From Dasypus novemcinctus (Eukaryota; Chordata; Mammalia; Cingulata; Dasypodidae): a DNA stretch of 64,000 nucleotides. Shown piece after piece: positions 36,996 to 48,215 of the stretch. The notes under the pieces were generated by a model. The model was not told where the DNA came from, did not search any database, and worked only from the letters and a program-made list of their open reading frames with translations. Position 1 is the stretch's first letter. Each line of letters starts with the position of its first letter. The stretch spans positions 25,371,661 through 25,435,660 of the forward strand of contig NC_080696.1 in assembly GCF_030445035.2 (NCBI RefSeq). Direction: 5' to 3'. The position numbers were made by a program, and so were the translations under genes.

Positions 36996-38600
36996 CTGCC
37001 TCTGGTTTCCAAAATGACATGTTCCCAAAAGCAAAGCAAATTCACGTTGCCCCAATATCCCAAGAAAGCTATAAAGAAAGCTAAGCCAGGTGCTGCAAGG
37101 AGGGCTATGAGACCACCAGGTAGAAGAGCCTGGAATTACACATGGATGTGACACGTGACCAGAATGACAAGAGGGAGACAACCCTTGCCACAGTGTGGGA
37201 AGATGGAGCCTGGGAGAAGCTCAGCAGGGGAAGAGTGGGAGGCAGATGGAGTTTGGCCAGAGAAGAGACTAGGAAGGCAGCTGCTGGGGGCAGAGCCTCA
37301 AATGAGGATTAACTGGGGGAGGAACTGCCTCCCAGTCCTATTGTGTTGATCTGCAGGATTCATATTAAATGGGAGATAGACCAAAGGAGGGAGAGTTCAC
37401 TCACAGGGGAGAATAGTGAACACAGAAAATCGTTTACTTTAAGTCTTAGTAGGGGTGACCTGATATTTAGCCGTTTTATTTTGTTTAGCAGCAACTCACT
37501 AGGCCAGGACTCAGTCCAAGGGGGATTATCTGAGGCTGCTTGTACCTGGAAGCAGAGATGGCAGCGACTCAGGGCAGCCCACCACAGAGGTTGAGAGGAG
37601 GCACTTGTATCTGACTCTAAATACAATTGGAAGGCTCTGGAAGGATTCTGGCACACACACAAAAAATGGATGGATTTCATCTCATTTTAACCTCATCATG
37701 GTATAGACTGAGACAGCAATCCAGGAGTGAAAGTGAGTTTCCTAAACTCACACAGCCCTCCCCAACCCTGTTGTGAATTTTATTGGATGCTACATCCATC
37801 TGTTTATTCCATGTCTGCCTGTGTATTATCTACATGCATGGGAAATAAGACTGTGGGATTTGCAGTGTTCTCCCAACTTAGGCTTGATTTTGCCACTGGG
37901 AGCCATATGCTAAAATGATTCCAACTGTGTCAGTGAGGAGCCTGGGGAGGACTTGGTGACTAGTCTGGGGTCACAAAACTGAAAAGAAGGAGTAGCTGGG
38001 TCTGAACCAGGCTGGGTGTCCTCATAGCTGGGGACTGATCTGCACACAGGCCTTCCAGGGTAGCTGTGGGGAGGGACATGTTGGCAGAACTGTGTCCAGT
38101 TAACAAGGTGATCTAGGTGAGGAGGATACACAGACAGACATGCAGAGGGACTTTTGTGGAGTTCTTATAGTTGAGGGACCCAGGTAAAGGGACCAAAGAA
38201 GGTGACCTCACTACCTTGGTGAGAGGCCCCAACAGAACTTGGAACTCTGGTAACAAGGCACCCAGATTCCAAAGGCAGCCCCTTCCCAGCTCTCTTGGCA
38301 GGAGACACTCAAGAAGGAACCATGTTCTCTGGCTGTATTCCCAGTTCACGAGGCTGCAGCCTCAACCAAACCAGGAATGAGTCCCTTTTCCATTGTTTTT
38401 GACATTGGCTCAGGTCTCAGTCACAAATCCCTTGGCCATCATCCAGGAGGTACCCAAAGGTAATGTAGGGTGACTCAGGGACTGCTAATTCAGCACATGC
38501 CACTTACTCTGCTTTTGCTTGGGAAGCTCCATGTCCCATCAACCTCTCATCTTGGGGTGGCACCCATGTGTACCAGTCTTAGCCCTGAACTCTCAGTTGT
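36996..38600. other. GC-richer DNA upstream of the RALGDS-like relic
   Basis: No convincing exon. A stretch at 38404-38459 (with TCACAAATCCC and ending at a donor-like AAG|GTAATG) sits where the exon ending in the RALGDS 'SNSIHRLKKTW' segment would be, but the similarity is too weak to call. REM-domain and early catalytic-domain exons were looked for and not seen. Confidence 0.35.
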
Positions 38601-38612
38601 CACCTCTTTCAG

Positions 38613-38657
38613 ATGTTGTCTGCCATTTTCTCACAGAGTTGTGAGTTGATCATCAAG
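38613..38657 (+). pseudogene. RALGDS-like exon block 1 (shortened)
   Basis: After a TTTCAG acceptor, 15 codons read MLSAIFSQSCELIIK, ending at a GTAAAG donor. RALGDS has LSEIFS, about five more residues, then RELLIK, so an internal deletion is inferred. It is in phase 0 with the next block. Confidence 0.6.
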
Positions 38658-39827
38658 GTAAAGAGGAGGCTGGAGGGTGAGGGCTCAGGTGGTTAGTTTT
38701 TCACTGAAAGTTTCTTTGAAAACATCCAGTCTGGCCTTTCTGGTTGAAGATGTAGAGGGATATGCTTGGTTCATGGGCAGATGAAGGGTCATGTAGGGCA
38801 GTAGGCTTGTAGTTCTTGGGTGTGGTGGAGGTGGCTGGGATATTCCAAGAGGAGACAATGATCTGGCAGGATGAGAAGTCTCCATCTGAGTGGGAGGGTC
38901 TCATAACTGCCTTGTTACTAATGACATGTGTGCCAGAGAGCTATGAGAAATATATGGAAGACAGGAAACCATGGTTGTCCTTCCTGACCATAACTAGAAG
39001 CTTCCACATTAAAGAGGAAGCAAAATTTCAATGCCCAGTGCTCCTGGCAGCCACCACCTTACCTGGGTAATCAGACCTGGCACCATGGAGACACATTCCT
39101 GAGTGCATGTTGGGACTTGTCTGCACACAGAATATTCTAAGTGGACCCCTGGAGACGGGATGCCTTTGGTATGGCTTCAGGCAGAATTTGGGGTCTCCAC
39201 TCCTCTTGGCTGGGGCTGGCAGGAGCTGCTTACCTGAGCACCCAGAGAAACCCCATCCTCAAGCTCCATAGTTGGGATGATACAAGGCCCCAAACCACAC
39301 TCAGAGGCCAAGAAAACCAGACACCAGTTAGTGGTGGTCTGTGGTGGGGTGAGGTCAGCTCAGATATGGCCACTGTCTGAAGGGAACAGATGATGTCCTC
39401 TGATGCCCTGAGTGAATCAGTCCAAGTTGATATCCTCTTGGGGCTCTGTGTCCTTATGTAGAAAAGAGGCATGACCATCTAGTGTTGCCACCCTCACATT
39501 GAGGTGGCAAGGTTCAAGGGTGAAAAGGAACTTGGTTGAGCATTCGTGTGACTCTGAGGGGTAAAGCATAATGGCCAGAGCATCGTTGGTGCTAGCATGC
39601 AACACTAAGGCCTCTGGACTCCCAACAGGGGGGTTTAGGTCTCTGTCCTTTCAACAGAGATAAACAGGCACAGGGAGGCCAGTCTGCTTGTACAAGATCA
39701 TGCAGGGGACATCAGGCATATGATGGCAGCAGATTTCCACCTTCCCACGTGATCCAAGTGTCCAAGACCACAGGGACAACATTTGAGGGATGGAGGGCCC
39801 CGCTGACCTAGTCCTCAACCCTGGCAG

Positions 39828-39902
39828 GAGGAGATCTGCAAGTTCTCAACCTTGGAGTTGAAACCCACAAGAGCCCAGAAGAAGGAGCAGCAACTGAAGA
39901 AG
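39828..39902 (+). pseudogene. RALGDS-like exon block 2
   Basis: 25 codons between CTGGCAG and GTGAGT, containing KFSTLELKPTRAQKK, matching the RALGDS segment KFATLEMNPKRAQKR. Open and in phase 0. Confidence 0.85.
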
Positions 39903-40377
39903 GTGAGTGCGCCTAAGGCCAGGAGGGTCAGTGGGGAGTGGCCTCAAAGTCAGCATGGGTCCTTCCTCTAGCCCATCCCTCTTGGCCCCTACACCTGGAA
40001 AAGTCTCCCTTCAATGTCCCTGGAGACTTTAGGCCCATGAGCTGTGGGAATCCTGGAGGACTAGTTGCAGCCAGTCAGGGTAAGAATCTGGAAGAGCTGA
40101 CACAGAGTGGATTGGGTGGGGGAGGAATTAAACTTGGTGAGTTTAGAAAAGCCAGTGCTGGAAAGTGACTGCAAAGGAGTTTGTGGTCCTTGGAGTCTGG
40201 AAGGGGAACATAGGGGGTGAGAGTTAAGTGTCTGACACTGACCAGGGAAGGTTATGTGGTCCTAGGAGTCTGAGATTGAGGAGTTTTCGGGGCATGGTCT
40301 GAGGCACACCTCAGAGTCTGTACTCATCCCCACCCAGCCTACTCAGAGTCTGTGCTCATTCCTACCCAGTGCCACAG

Positions 40378-40464
40378 GGTGTTATCCGGGACATTGTCCC
40401 ATGCCTGAGGACATTTCTCACTCAATTTTTGGTGGTGGACCACGCAATGCAGGAGTATTTAGAA
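40378..40464 (+). pseudogene. RALGDS-like exon block 3
   Basis: 29 codons (GVIRDIVPCLRTFLTQFLV, then VDHAMQEYLE) from a CCACAG acceptor to a GTAAGT donor. This matches the catalytic-domain stretch VPYLGTFLTDLVMLDTAMKD. The Gly of YLGTFL is replaced by Arg, in a normally conserved part of the CDC25 fold. Confidence 0.85.
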
Positions 40465-40869
40465 GTAAGTGAGTCTGGGGGCAGGGACAGGGTGGGAAAG
40501 AGACCCAGAGCCTTGGGAGGAGAGGCCACTCCCTGAGCCCTGAGCTCTCACCAGTGGGCATACAGGGTCTCCGGAAACCTCACAGCCTCCTGGAAGCTGG
40601 AGTGCCATGAACGTCTTGAAAATGAGTAAAGGAGGCTTGTTCAAGGGACCATCTCTCCATTGTCATCAGAGGCTGGGGCTAGAAGTTCTCTCTGCCTCCA
40701 TTCTTGGTTTCCACACCTGGTGCCCATTGCCTGCCTGGGTCCATCCCTGGTCTGGGCTTCCCTGTTCATGTTGAACCCTGCATTAGTACAGTGTGACAGG
40801 GGCTCAAGGTCTATGGGCATGGCAATGGATGGGGGCCCCTTCATGATGGATGCAAATTCTCCCTTCCAG

Positions 40870-40902
40870 TGGACGATGGTCAATTTTGACAAAAGGAGGA
40901 AG
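40870..40902 (+). pseudogene. RALGDS-like exon block 4 (33 bp)
   Basis: A micro-exon of 11 codons, WTMVNFDKRRK, between CTTCCAG and GTAAGC. RALGDS has GRLINFEKRRK with the same borders. Retention of both splice sites around such a short exon supports duplication of genomic DNA. Confidence 0.85.
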
Positions 40903-41259
40903 GTAAGCAGCTGTGGCCATCACTGCTGAGGTGGGGTTGGGGTGTGGTGTGGGATGGAAAACAGAGACCTTCCCGGGAAGGACACCCATAGTCTACATGC
41001 AGCTTCCTCTTAGTTTGATGGGGAGATTTTAAGGAGAAAAGACAGGGTTGAAGCCTTCTTCTGGACGGTGGGGGATATACTTGGATGAAGGACAACTTCA
41101 TGGGGGATCAGCTGTATGAACTCAGCTCTGAGGGCAGGTAGAGACTGGAAGGGAGTGGAGGTTTTGGGGACCCACAGGAGCAAAACAGCCACTGCCCCCA
41201 TTCCACCTTGCAAGCCCACCCAGGCCTCAGCAGTGACTATTCCTTTCCTCTGGCTCCAG

Positions 41260-41381
41260 GAATACCAGAGGATCACTGAGCCCCAGCAGTTCCAGGCAGG
41301 CTGTTGCTATGACTCTCTTAAGCCCAATGAGCAATTTGGGGCCTGGTTTGGAGACATGAAGCAGCTCAGCAAGAAAGATAG
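41260..41381 (+). pseudogene. RALGDS-like exon block 5
   Basis: 122 bases, open. It starts EYQRIT and ends NEQFGAWFGDMKQLSKKD, against DEQFGAWFRAVERLSETE in RALGDS. The middle (normally IKLLQSACNNYS) is strongly altered while the QFGAWF core is kept. Confidence 0.85.
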
Positions 41382-41563
41382 GTGAGGCCAACACAGCATC
41401 AGGTCATGGTAGCTGTGGGATCACCATTGAGTTTCCTGGGTCATCATAGGACCTGTTGCCTGAGGACAGCTGGGGTACCCAAATGTCAGTTGCTGTGCAG
41501 ACACTGGGAAGGAGACCTGAGGTGTGGCTCCTGAGACTCTACAGCTGCCACTCTGCCCTGCAG

Positions 41564-41661
41564 CTACCACTGTCTTGTAAGCTGGAGCCCCCATCCCACT
41601 TGGCCAGTAAGAACTTTAAGGAAAAACACCACCTGGAAGGCATCAAGCCTTGGAATGAAGA
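41564..41661 (+). pseudogene. RALGDS-like exon block 6 with one-base deletion
   Basis: Acceptor CCCTGCAG, donor GTGAGT. The first codons read SYH and then the frame slips. From TCTTGT on, the frame giving SCKLEPPSHLASKNFKEK matches RALGDS SCELEPPSESASNTLRTK. One base is missing next to the CAC/CTG junction. Confidence 0.8.
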
Positions 41662-41982
41662 GTGAGTTCCCCATCAAGGATGGGCAAGGGTGGGCTGGTT
41701 CAGGGCTCATGGAAGCTTAGGCTAAGTGTGGTCTTGGGGGGCCTGACAATTTAGCCCAGGTATCCCAGCTCCACTCTGAACCAAGCCTGTGAGTTGGGTG
41801 AGTTGTCCCATCCCTATGCCTGTTTCCTCTTCTGTGAAATGGGGTGATGTTGCATGATCTCTAAGGGAGTCAGAGACCCTGCCTACTATGAATGGAATGA
41901 CCACTTAGCAGGGTGGTAGTAGGGGAGAAGTTTGCTTGCATTCCAGGGGAGGACCCCAAGGTAAGCCAAACTATCCATCCAG

Positions 41983-42176
41983 CTGCCAGGCCCCTGACAC
42001 TGAGTCCAGTGGTAGCAGCACCCCTTACTTCAGTGTCCAGCTCCAGTGTGGCCCTGACTTCTGCAGCAGGGATGCAGCTGACTCACCTGACACATATGAG
42101 GCCAGCTTGTCAAGCTCTAAGGTGAAAATCCACCTGGACCATGTCCCAGAGTCCCTAAGATGGCCATGAAATCATG
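41983..42176 (+). pseudogene. RALGDS-like exon block 7 with early stop
   Basis: Follows CATCCAG. Reads QAPDTESSGSS, later LQCGPDFCSRDAADS, then SLSSSKVKIHLDHVPES, matching RALGDS QAPSTELSTSGSS, LRCGPYLSSGDIADA and SSSSDVEEINISFVPES. An in-frame TGA stands at 42167-42169 just before the GTAAGT donor. Confidence 0.8.
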
Positions 42177-42373
42177 GTAAGTGCCCATCTCTTCCCATGT
42201 CAGCCCTTGCCCTCACCCTTCCTCTCCTGTGCCTGCTTGGCCTTCTCTGGGTCCACAAAGAGGTCAAGAATTGTTGACTTCTACAGAATTTCTAGACACT
42301 CCTAGAGATTCTAGAGCCACCCTAGGGTGCCCCAAGGCTCTAGATCTTCTGCTGATCTTGCTGTCACCCACAG

Positions 42374-42589
42374 TTGGGGCAGCCAACCTCTGCATCAGCA
42401 CAGAACTCCTCTATTATCACATCAACATCTAGAGGAATGTCCTCCTCCTCCTCCACCATCAAACTCTGGGCCAGATGGTTCATCCTTAGGTGTCACAACC
42501 CATGGCCACCCTATAAGTGGCATGTGATTGACCATTGCATTGTCTGTGTTAGCCTGGAGGACAATGGCCAGCAGTACAAGAGCATCATG
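42374..42589 (+). pseudogene. RALGDS-like exon block 8 (linker and start of RA domain)
   Basis: 72 open codons from a CACCCACAG acceptor to a GTGAGC donor. A Ser/Thr-rich linker is followed by HCIVCVSLEDNGQQYKSIM, matching [20 protein letters not shown], the first strands of the RA domain. The open frame is not in register with the phase left by block 7. Confidence 0.8.
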
Positions 42590-43944
42590 GTGAGCATCAT
42601 CCCCTGGGGCCCATCACTGGTTCAGCCAGTAGACAAATAAGAAATGACATGCTCCCTCTTTGCTATCCTGGAGCAGACTTCCAAGTTGTTGGGGATGGAC
42701 AGACAGCCACCTCAAGAGACAGGAAGAGTGTGAGCTTGATGACAGTCAGGGCTCAGATGGTGGACATAGGGGCTGAGCCTGGCATGCTGAGGAAGACCTG
42801 GCAAAGGATCTCTGAGGCAGCCCTAAAGAGGAGAATGGAGGGGACAGCCTGCCAGCCCCAAAGGGCACATGTGTTTGACCTGCCTGAGGAATAACCTGGA
42901 GGCCAGGGTGATGGAGCAGAGGTCAAGGGGAAGAGTTGAAGTCAGAGAGGTTTTGGGAGCTGGGTCACATCAGTTGGATGTGAGCTGATGGATGGAGCTT
43001 GACTTTTCTCATAGGGGGAGATGGAAGTCACTGGTGGGTCAGAGCAGAACAGGGACAGCAGATGATGTTTGGCTTCAAAAAGGAGGTTGGACCTGTATAT
43101 GGAGACACAGGCCAGTGAGGGGCTGATGCCATGATGCAGAAGGGATTATGGGGTCTTTCCCAGGACGGTGGCCAAAAAGGTGTGAACAGGAGTCAGATCC
43201 TGGAGGGGATGTATAGATGGAGCCACCCCAGCACCCGCTGCACAGAGGCTGGCTGAGCTGCCATGTTACACACCCTCCCCAGGCTGCACTTCTCTTGTAG
43301 AAAGGGGCAGGTGTGGTTTTACTAAGCTGTCATTTGTTGGACCCTTGACCTTCCCTTCCTGTAGCTGGGCCCTCATGGTCAAGGCAACTGCACCTGGACC
43401 TTGCTGACCACAGCTGCATCCTGTAGCCTGGGGTAGTCCTGGTGTGCTGTGGGTTGTCATCCAGCCCCTCCTCCTCTCTGACATCTGGGCTTGGACTAGA
43501 TGTTGTGTGCTCTGAATGGGAAGTGTCCTGGAGAGGTAGGTCAGGGCAGGGGCACTTCCTGAGGGCAAGCCACATCCTGTGATTGAGAGGCAGGAAGCAA
43601 CTGAGTGAGGCCCAGAGTTCAGTCCTTAGTCCCCACTCTCTGACGCATGGTCACCCTTTGTTCCCAGGGCCCTGGGAGTCCATAGCAGATGTGCAGGCTG
43701 AGGACCCAGGGGACATGTTTCAGTCTACAGGGCAGGGGTTTGGACCCACAGTGGGAAACAACTAGAAGACAGAAGTGTAGGTTCTTGTAGGAGGTGGTCT
43801 GAGGAATGTGTGGAAAGACCCATCTCATTCCATGGAGGAGTCCCCAGGGGAAGAAGAGAAGACAGTGAAATAGCTTTACACCCAGCCCTGACCAGAGGTG
43901 GTTACAACCCATGCTCTAAGGGTCTGTCCCTTGATCCACCACAG

Positions 43945-44059
43945 GTGACCAACCAGGAAATGGCTCCAGCTGTGATCCGAAAGGCCATGGAATAACACAA
44001 CCTGGATGGAGACAAGCCAGAGGACTACAAGCTGGTGCAAATCATTTCACAGGATCAAA
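43945..44059 (+). pseudogene. RALGDS-like exon block 9 with premature stop
   Basis: Starts VTNQEMAPAVIRKAME, then TAA at 43993-43995 where RALGDS has Lys, then HNLDGDKPEDYKLVQIIS. Borders CCACAG and GTAAGT. This is the central RA-domain exon, and the stop removes the second half of the Ras-binding fold. Confidence 0.9.
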
Positions 44060-45488
44060 GTAAGTCAGGGAGTGAGTTGGAGAGGGCAGTGGTGGAAGAG
44101 GTGGACCTGAACACCAGGTCCCCAGCCTGAAGGTTAGAGGCCATCTGGCACCAGTGTACCTGACAGCAGATGGGGTGGGCACCCTGTCCACAAACCGGAC
44201 TGCCCAGAGCAGGCCTCTGTACCCTCAGCCTCTTCTCCCTTCTCCTTCTCCCTTGTGTACCCTTCCCTGAACATGAACCAGGTTTTGGGAAACCAAGTTC
44301 AAATCTAACAACATTGAGTACCCAGAGAATAGGCTTTTTGCATTGGATCATGAGAAAGATGCCCAAGAAGAGGAGCTCAACTTGAAAGGCATCCTCTGGG
44401 CAAGAGGGCATGACTGCACCATGACTGGTGCACACAAGCACCAAACAGGCTACAGGCCATACCTTCATGATTGTGACAACTAGATCAAATCTCCTTGATC
44501 CCCTTTGGAGGCTCTAGGGAGCTGATTCATTATTTTAGAAAGTGGGAAAGGAAATAATCCAGAAGAACAGCACAGACACAGAACCAGGTGTCCTGGGCTC
44601 TGAACCCTTAGGTAGGATTCTCAAGCACCTGGGCTGGCTTCTCATACCCAAAGAGGAGAGAAAATTAACCAACATATGCACACATGGTATGTCTGTGCAC
44701 AATAAAGTTAACTGGGTTCTTGTCAGTGAGCTGATCACCCTCTCCCAGCCATTAGCCCAGCCAAATTGAAACAACTCCCACCATTCCTAGAAGTTGGCTC
44801 TAAATCTTCTCTTGTCTTTTCGATGGGAAATGAGAGCTCTGAGGTGTGAAATAGGGCAGAAGGACCCATCCTACAGAACAGGAAGACTGAGGACCAGAGA
44901 GGTTGAGAAAGGAGATGAGTAGCCACACCACTGAAGCTGGCGCAGGAGTTCAGCCCAGTGTTTATGTTTTGCTGACCCTAGACCAGGAAGACAGGAGGAA
45001 AATAGGATCAGTGTAAATCCTTGCTGGGTGTCAGGTACTGTGTGGTCATGTAGGCCTTCAGGAACTCTGCTCAGTAGGCCTGGGCCAGGGCTGCCCTTTG
45101 CTGGGTCCCAGTGTATTGTCCTGGGTAGTGTTGGATTTGGGGGCATGCACAGGGTTCCAGAAATCCAATTTCAGCTCCAAGATCCTGAGTTGTGAAGGCA
45201 TCAGGGGTGTCGTGAGGGGGGAAATAGATGACCTCTTATCAGCTCCATTCTGAGGTGGGCAGGGATGAGTCAGAGTCACTTTTAAAACAAGCGTTCCTCA
45301 TTTTCAGCTGTGTCTCTGCAGAGTCTTTCCTGCAGGCAGGTATCATTCAGAGGCTCCTTTTTGGTTCTGGATTAGGATTAGGGGATTCAGGTCCTTGGCA
45401 GAGGCCTGCTATCATGGGGACACAAAGGGGTGGGGTTCCCTGTGATCCCTCAGAGCACAGCTGACCCCTCCTCTGCCCCACTCCCCAG

Positions 45489-45649
45489 TGCTGCAGATCC
45501 CAGATACTGTGAATGTGTACTATGTGATGCATCCCTCACCCAACTATCACTTAATGCATATGAAACAGACCACGCTCATGGACACCAAGGTCAAGAATAG
45601 AGCTATCTCAGCCTTTCTGGGGAAGAAGCTGAAGGGACCCAAGTTCTGA
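45489..45649 (+). pseudogene. RALGDS-like terminal exon block 10
   Basis: After CTCCCCAG, an open frame begins LQIPDTVNVYYVMHPSPNYH and ends FLGKKLKGPKF followed by the natural TGA at 45647-45649. RALGDS ends with IPENANVFYAMNSTANYD and a Lys-rich tail finishing KGLKIAKGIF. The final Ala-Lys-Gly part is lost or altered. Confidence 0.9.
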
Positions 45650-45986
45650 AAGGGGAAATTCTAACTGGCACCTGGTGTCCATGAGCCTCAGGGTCCCCCC
45701 TTCCCAGGTCTGCCTGGCCAAGTAGTTTCCCTGACCCCCACCACAGTGGGCCAGGCCAGGCAGGCACTTCCCTCCCCACCAGCCAGTCTTGGCCACCCCA
45801 GACTCCACTTAAACCCCTGAACCTATCCTCCTGCCCCTTATAACTCAGCCCTTTGAAAGGTTGTCCTGGGGTCCTGTGACCAGTCACTCAGTTAGGGGAC
45901 CACAGAGGTTCTCACCTGGAGCACTTGGTGCAAGGGCCATTATTTATCTATTGTAAATAGTTAATGTTAGATGTGAATATTTTATT

Positions 45987-45992
45987 ATTAAA
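45987..45992 (+). other. Poly(A) signal ATTAAA of the RALGDS-like relic
   Basis: Lies 338 bases past the stop codon in an AT-rich end of the 3' UTR (TTATTTATCTATTGTAAATAG upstream). This is the expected position for the terminal exon's cleavage signal. Confidence 0.55.
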
Positions 45993-47754
45993 GTCCTGTT
46001 TCAACTACAGCCTGGGAATTGAGTTTTGGTTCTTCATTTATGGTGTTAATTGAAATGAGGTAAACCCTCTTGCATTGCTCACTCAAATAAGAAATCATGC
46101 AGAGTCATCAGTTTATTTTAGAAGGGAGAAGTGGAAAGAGCCAGCCACCCTTCCCTGGCTTACTGAAGCAAAAAGGCAATCCCCTTTCACAGAACAAATG
46201 TGCATTTCATTATCAAAACAGCTAGAAGGAGCAGAGACCACCTACAAGGAACACTGGGATTTAGACATTGAGGGTACTTCCATTTGCTAGGACCATTTTC
46301 TGATCCTGGGCAGGGCAGTGGCTGCCTTTCTACCACTTTGGAGGAAGGACATTTTCTGCTTCTTGGCTGAGGCTTTGTTTGAACACCAAATAGAAACTTG
46401 TAGTTTTCAAGGACAAAGTTTAGATTTACATGAGCACTAGGTACAGAAAAAATTAGAACAATTCTGACAATATGGAAAGGAAAAGGACAGAGGAAGATTA
46501 TTAGTACATGGCCCAGGGCAGGCAGAACTTTGCACCCTCAGCTCCCCTCTAGGGCTCATGGTCAGATCTTTACCTTAGATTTCATGCTTTGGGATCCTTA
46601 TCCCTGAAACCAGAATTCCTTTTCCTTATGAGGGGACTGGGGGGATTAGGATGCAGCTTTTCAGGCTCCAGCTGGGCCTCATTTCATAAACACTACTGCT
46701 CCCTATGAACTAGTGCTTCCCACTGCCCTGCCATTCATTGTGCAATTTCTTAACCCAGAAAATCCTTGGTAGGACTGGCCTTTGTGAAGGGTACTTGGTG
46801 GCATCTCCTGCATGGCTGGGGCCTGAGGCATCACCCATGGGCTCTGAATGCCAAGAGAAGAATATTTATTCCTTGTAAGCTAGAGAAACCACATAGTCTT
46901 TTCTGTGGGTCAAGGTGAAGTCTTGGAACGTGTGATTTGAGGTCCACCATCTCAGGGATCTCCAGTTTACCTCTCAGTTGTGTTGCTACTGATTGTCCTC
47001 AAAAGGTGTTTGGCTCTGTGCCCTTAGAGATTGCAATGCCCTGGAATGATTGTGTCCATTGTCCAATATTTGTGCTTTGCTTTTGCCATTGGGGTGCAGG
47101 CAATTCCTGTGGGGAGGGGATAAAAGATTCCTGAGTGGGTAGGGAATGTCACCAAGACTGAAGATCACACTCCTGAACAGACACACCTCCCCACAAATTA
47201 GATTACTGAGTGGCTTCCTGTCTGGTTGGTGACAGGCCCTGTCTTGAGCTACCCCTGTGCCCTATTCTGGCTTCCCCATGTTCAGGAGCTAAAGGTTTAA
47301 CCCCTGGCACAACACAGAGCCCCAGGACCCTGGCCCAGCCTCCTGCCTGCCCTAGCTGTGGTCTGTGGCACCACTTCAGAAGGTTTATCAGGGAAGTAAA
47401 ACACTATAATCTTACATTTTAATTAGCAAATATATGTCTGAACTAATCCATTTTCTCTGTAAATAACATAGAGTTTCCAGCTCTCTTTATTGAGCAGGCC
47501 TATAAATAAGGAAAATCTGGTAGCAACATCCAACCACTGATGCCCAGATTGTGGTCCCAAAATACTATTTTCCATGAAAAGAAAAGAGGGCACCTAAGAG
47601 GTATGTGTGAATCCAGGTCTTGGCCAGGAAATGTGTGGGACAAACCTAACAATCATGGTGTACTGGAGACCATGGAAGGCACCAAAGCCCTCAGGGGTGG
47701 AGTCAAAACATGACAGGAGCCAACTAGAAGCCCTTCTGGCCAAATCTGGGACAA
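45993..47754. other. GC-richer DNA downstream of the RALGDS-like relic
   Basis: No gene or RNA recognised. Probably the co-duplicated 3' flank of the source locus. Confidence 0.4.
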
Positions 47755-48215
47755 GTTTGGTATCATAATAGCCAGAAAGTACAAGCAACTCAAATGCCCA
47801 TCAAATGATGAAGGGACAAAGAAAATATGGTCTATCCATACAAGGAGATATTACCAGCCATAAAACATAATGAAGTACAGATATGTGCTAGAAGGTAAGG
47901 GACCTGAAGAACATTATGCTAAGTGAAAGAAGCTGGAAACTAGAGGCCACTTATAGGATTCCATTCATATGAAGGATCTGCAAATTCAGACAGACAGAAG
48001 ATAGATTAGTGGTTGCTAGGGATGGGTTGAGAGTGATTGGGGGAAATTGATGGCTACTGGGTCCAGGATTTCATTTCAAAGTGATGAAAATATTCTGGGA
48101 TTAGATAGTGCTTATGGTTTTACAGCCTTATGAATATAATAAAAAGCACTGAGTATGGCACTTTCACAGGCTGAATTTATGGTATGTTAATTACAGTTCA
48201 ATTAAAAAAAATGTT
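47755..48215 (+). repeat. Old L1 3' end, plus strand
   Basis: Recognisable 3' text of an L1M-type element: CATCAAATGATGAAGGGACA, CATTATGCTAAGTGAAAGAA, GATTAGTGGTTGCTAGGGAT and GATGAAAATATTCTGGGATT, ending AATTACAGTTCAATTAAAAAAA. Truncated at its 5' side inside ORF2. Confidence 0.85.

Larger units (their letters stand above)
38613..45992 (+). pseudogene. RALGDS: RALGDS-like unprocessed pseudogene (3' half of gene)
   Basis: RALGDS is a cytoplasmic Ras effector that activates RalA/RalB by GDP release through a CDC25 (RasGEF) domain and binds Ras through a C-terminal RA domain. Ten exon-like blocks in order match the end of the CDC25 domain, the Ser-rich linker and the RA domain: 38613-38657, 39828-39902, 40378-40464, 40870-40902, 41260-41381, 41564-41661, 41983-42176, 42374-42589, 43945-44059 and 45489-45649. 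All have AG acceptors and GT donors. Strong identities include VNFDKRRK, NEQFGAWF, APAVIRKAM and IPDTVNVYYVM. Defects: a one-base deletion in block six, TGA at 42167, a frame conflict between blocks seven and eight, TAA at 43993, a shortened first block and no recognisable 5' exons. Introns show it arose by DNA duplication. RALGDS fits better than RGL1-4 by remembered sequence. A partly transcribed locus is possible. Confidence 0.85.

Noticed and set aside
37155-37230. Phrase QNDKRETTLATV faintly like the RALGDS catalytic-domain start
   Set aside because: Only scattered identities, no splice sites; treated as chance.
38404-38459. Possible further upstream RALGDS-like exon ending in a GTAATG donor
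   Set aside because: Position fits, but residue similarity is too weak and no acceptor is convincing.
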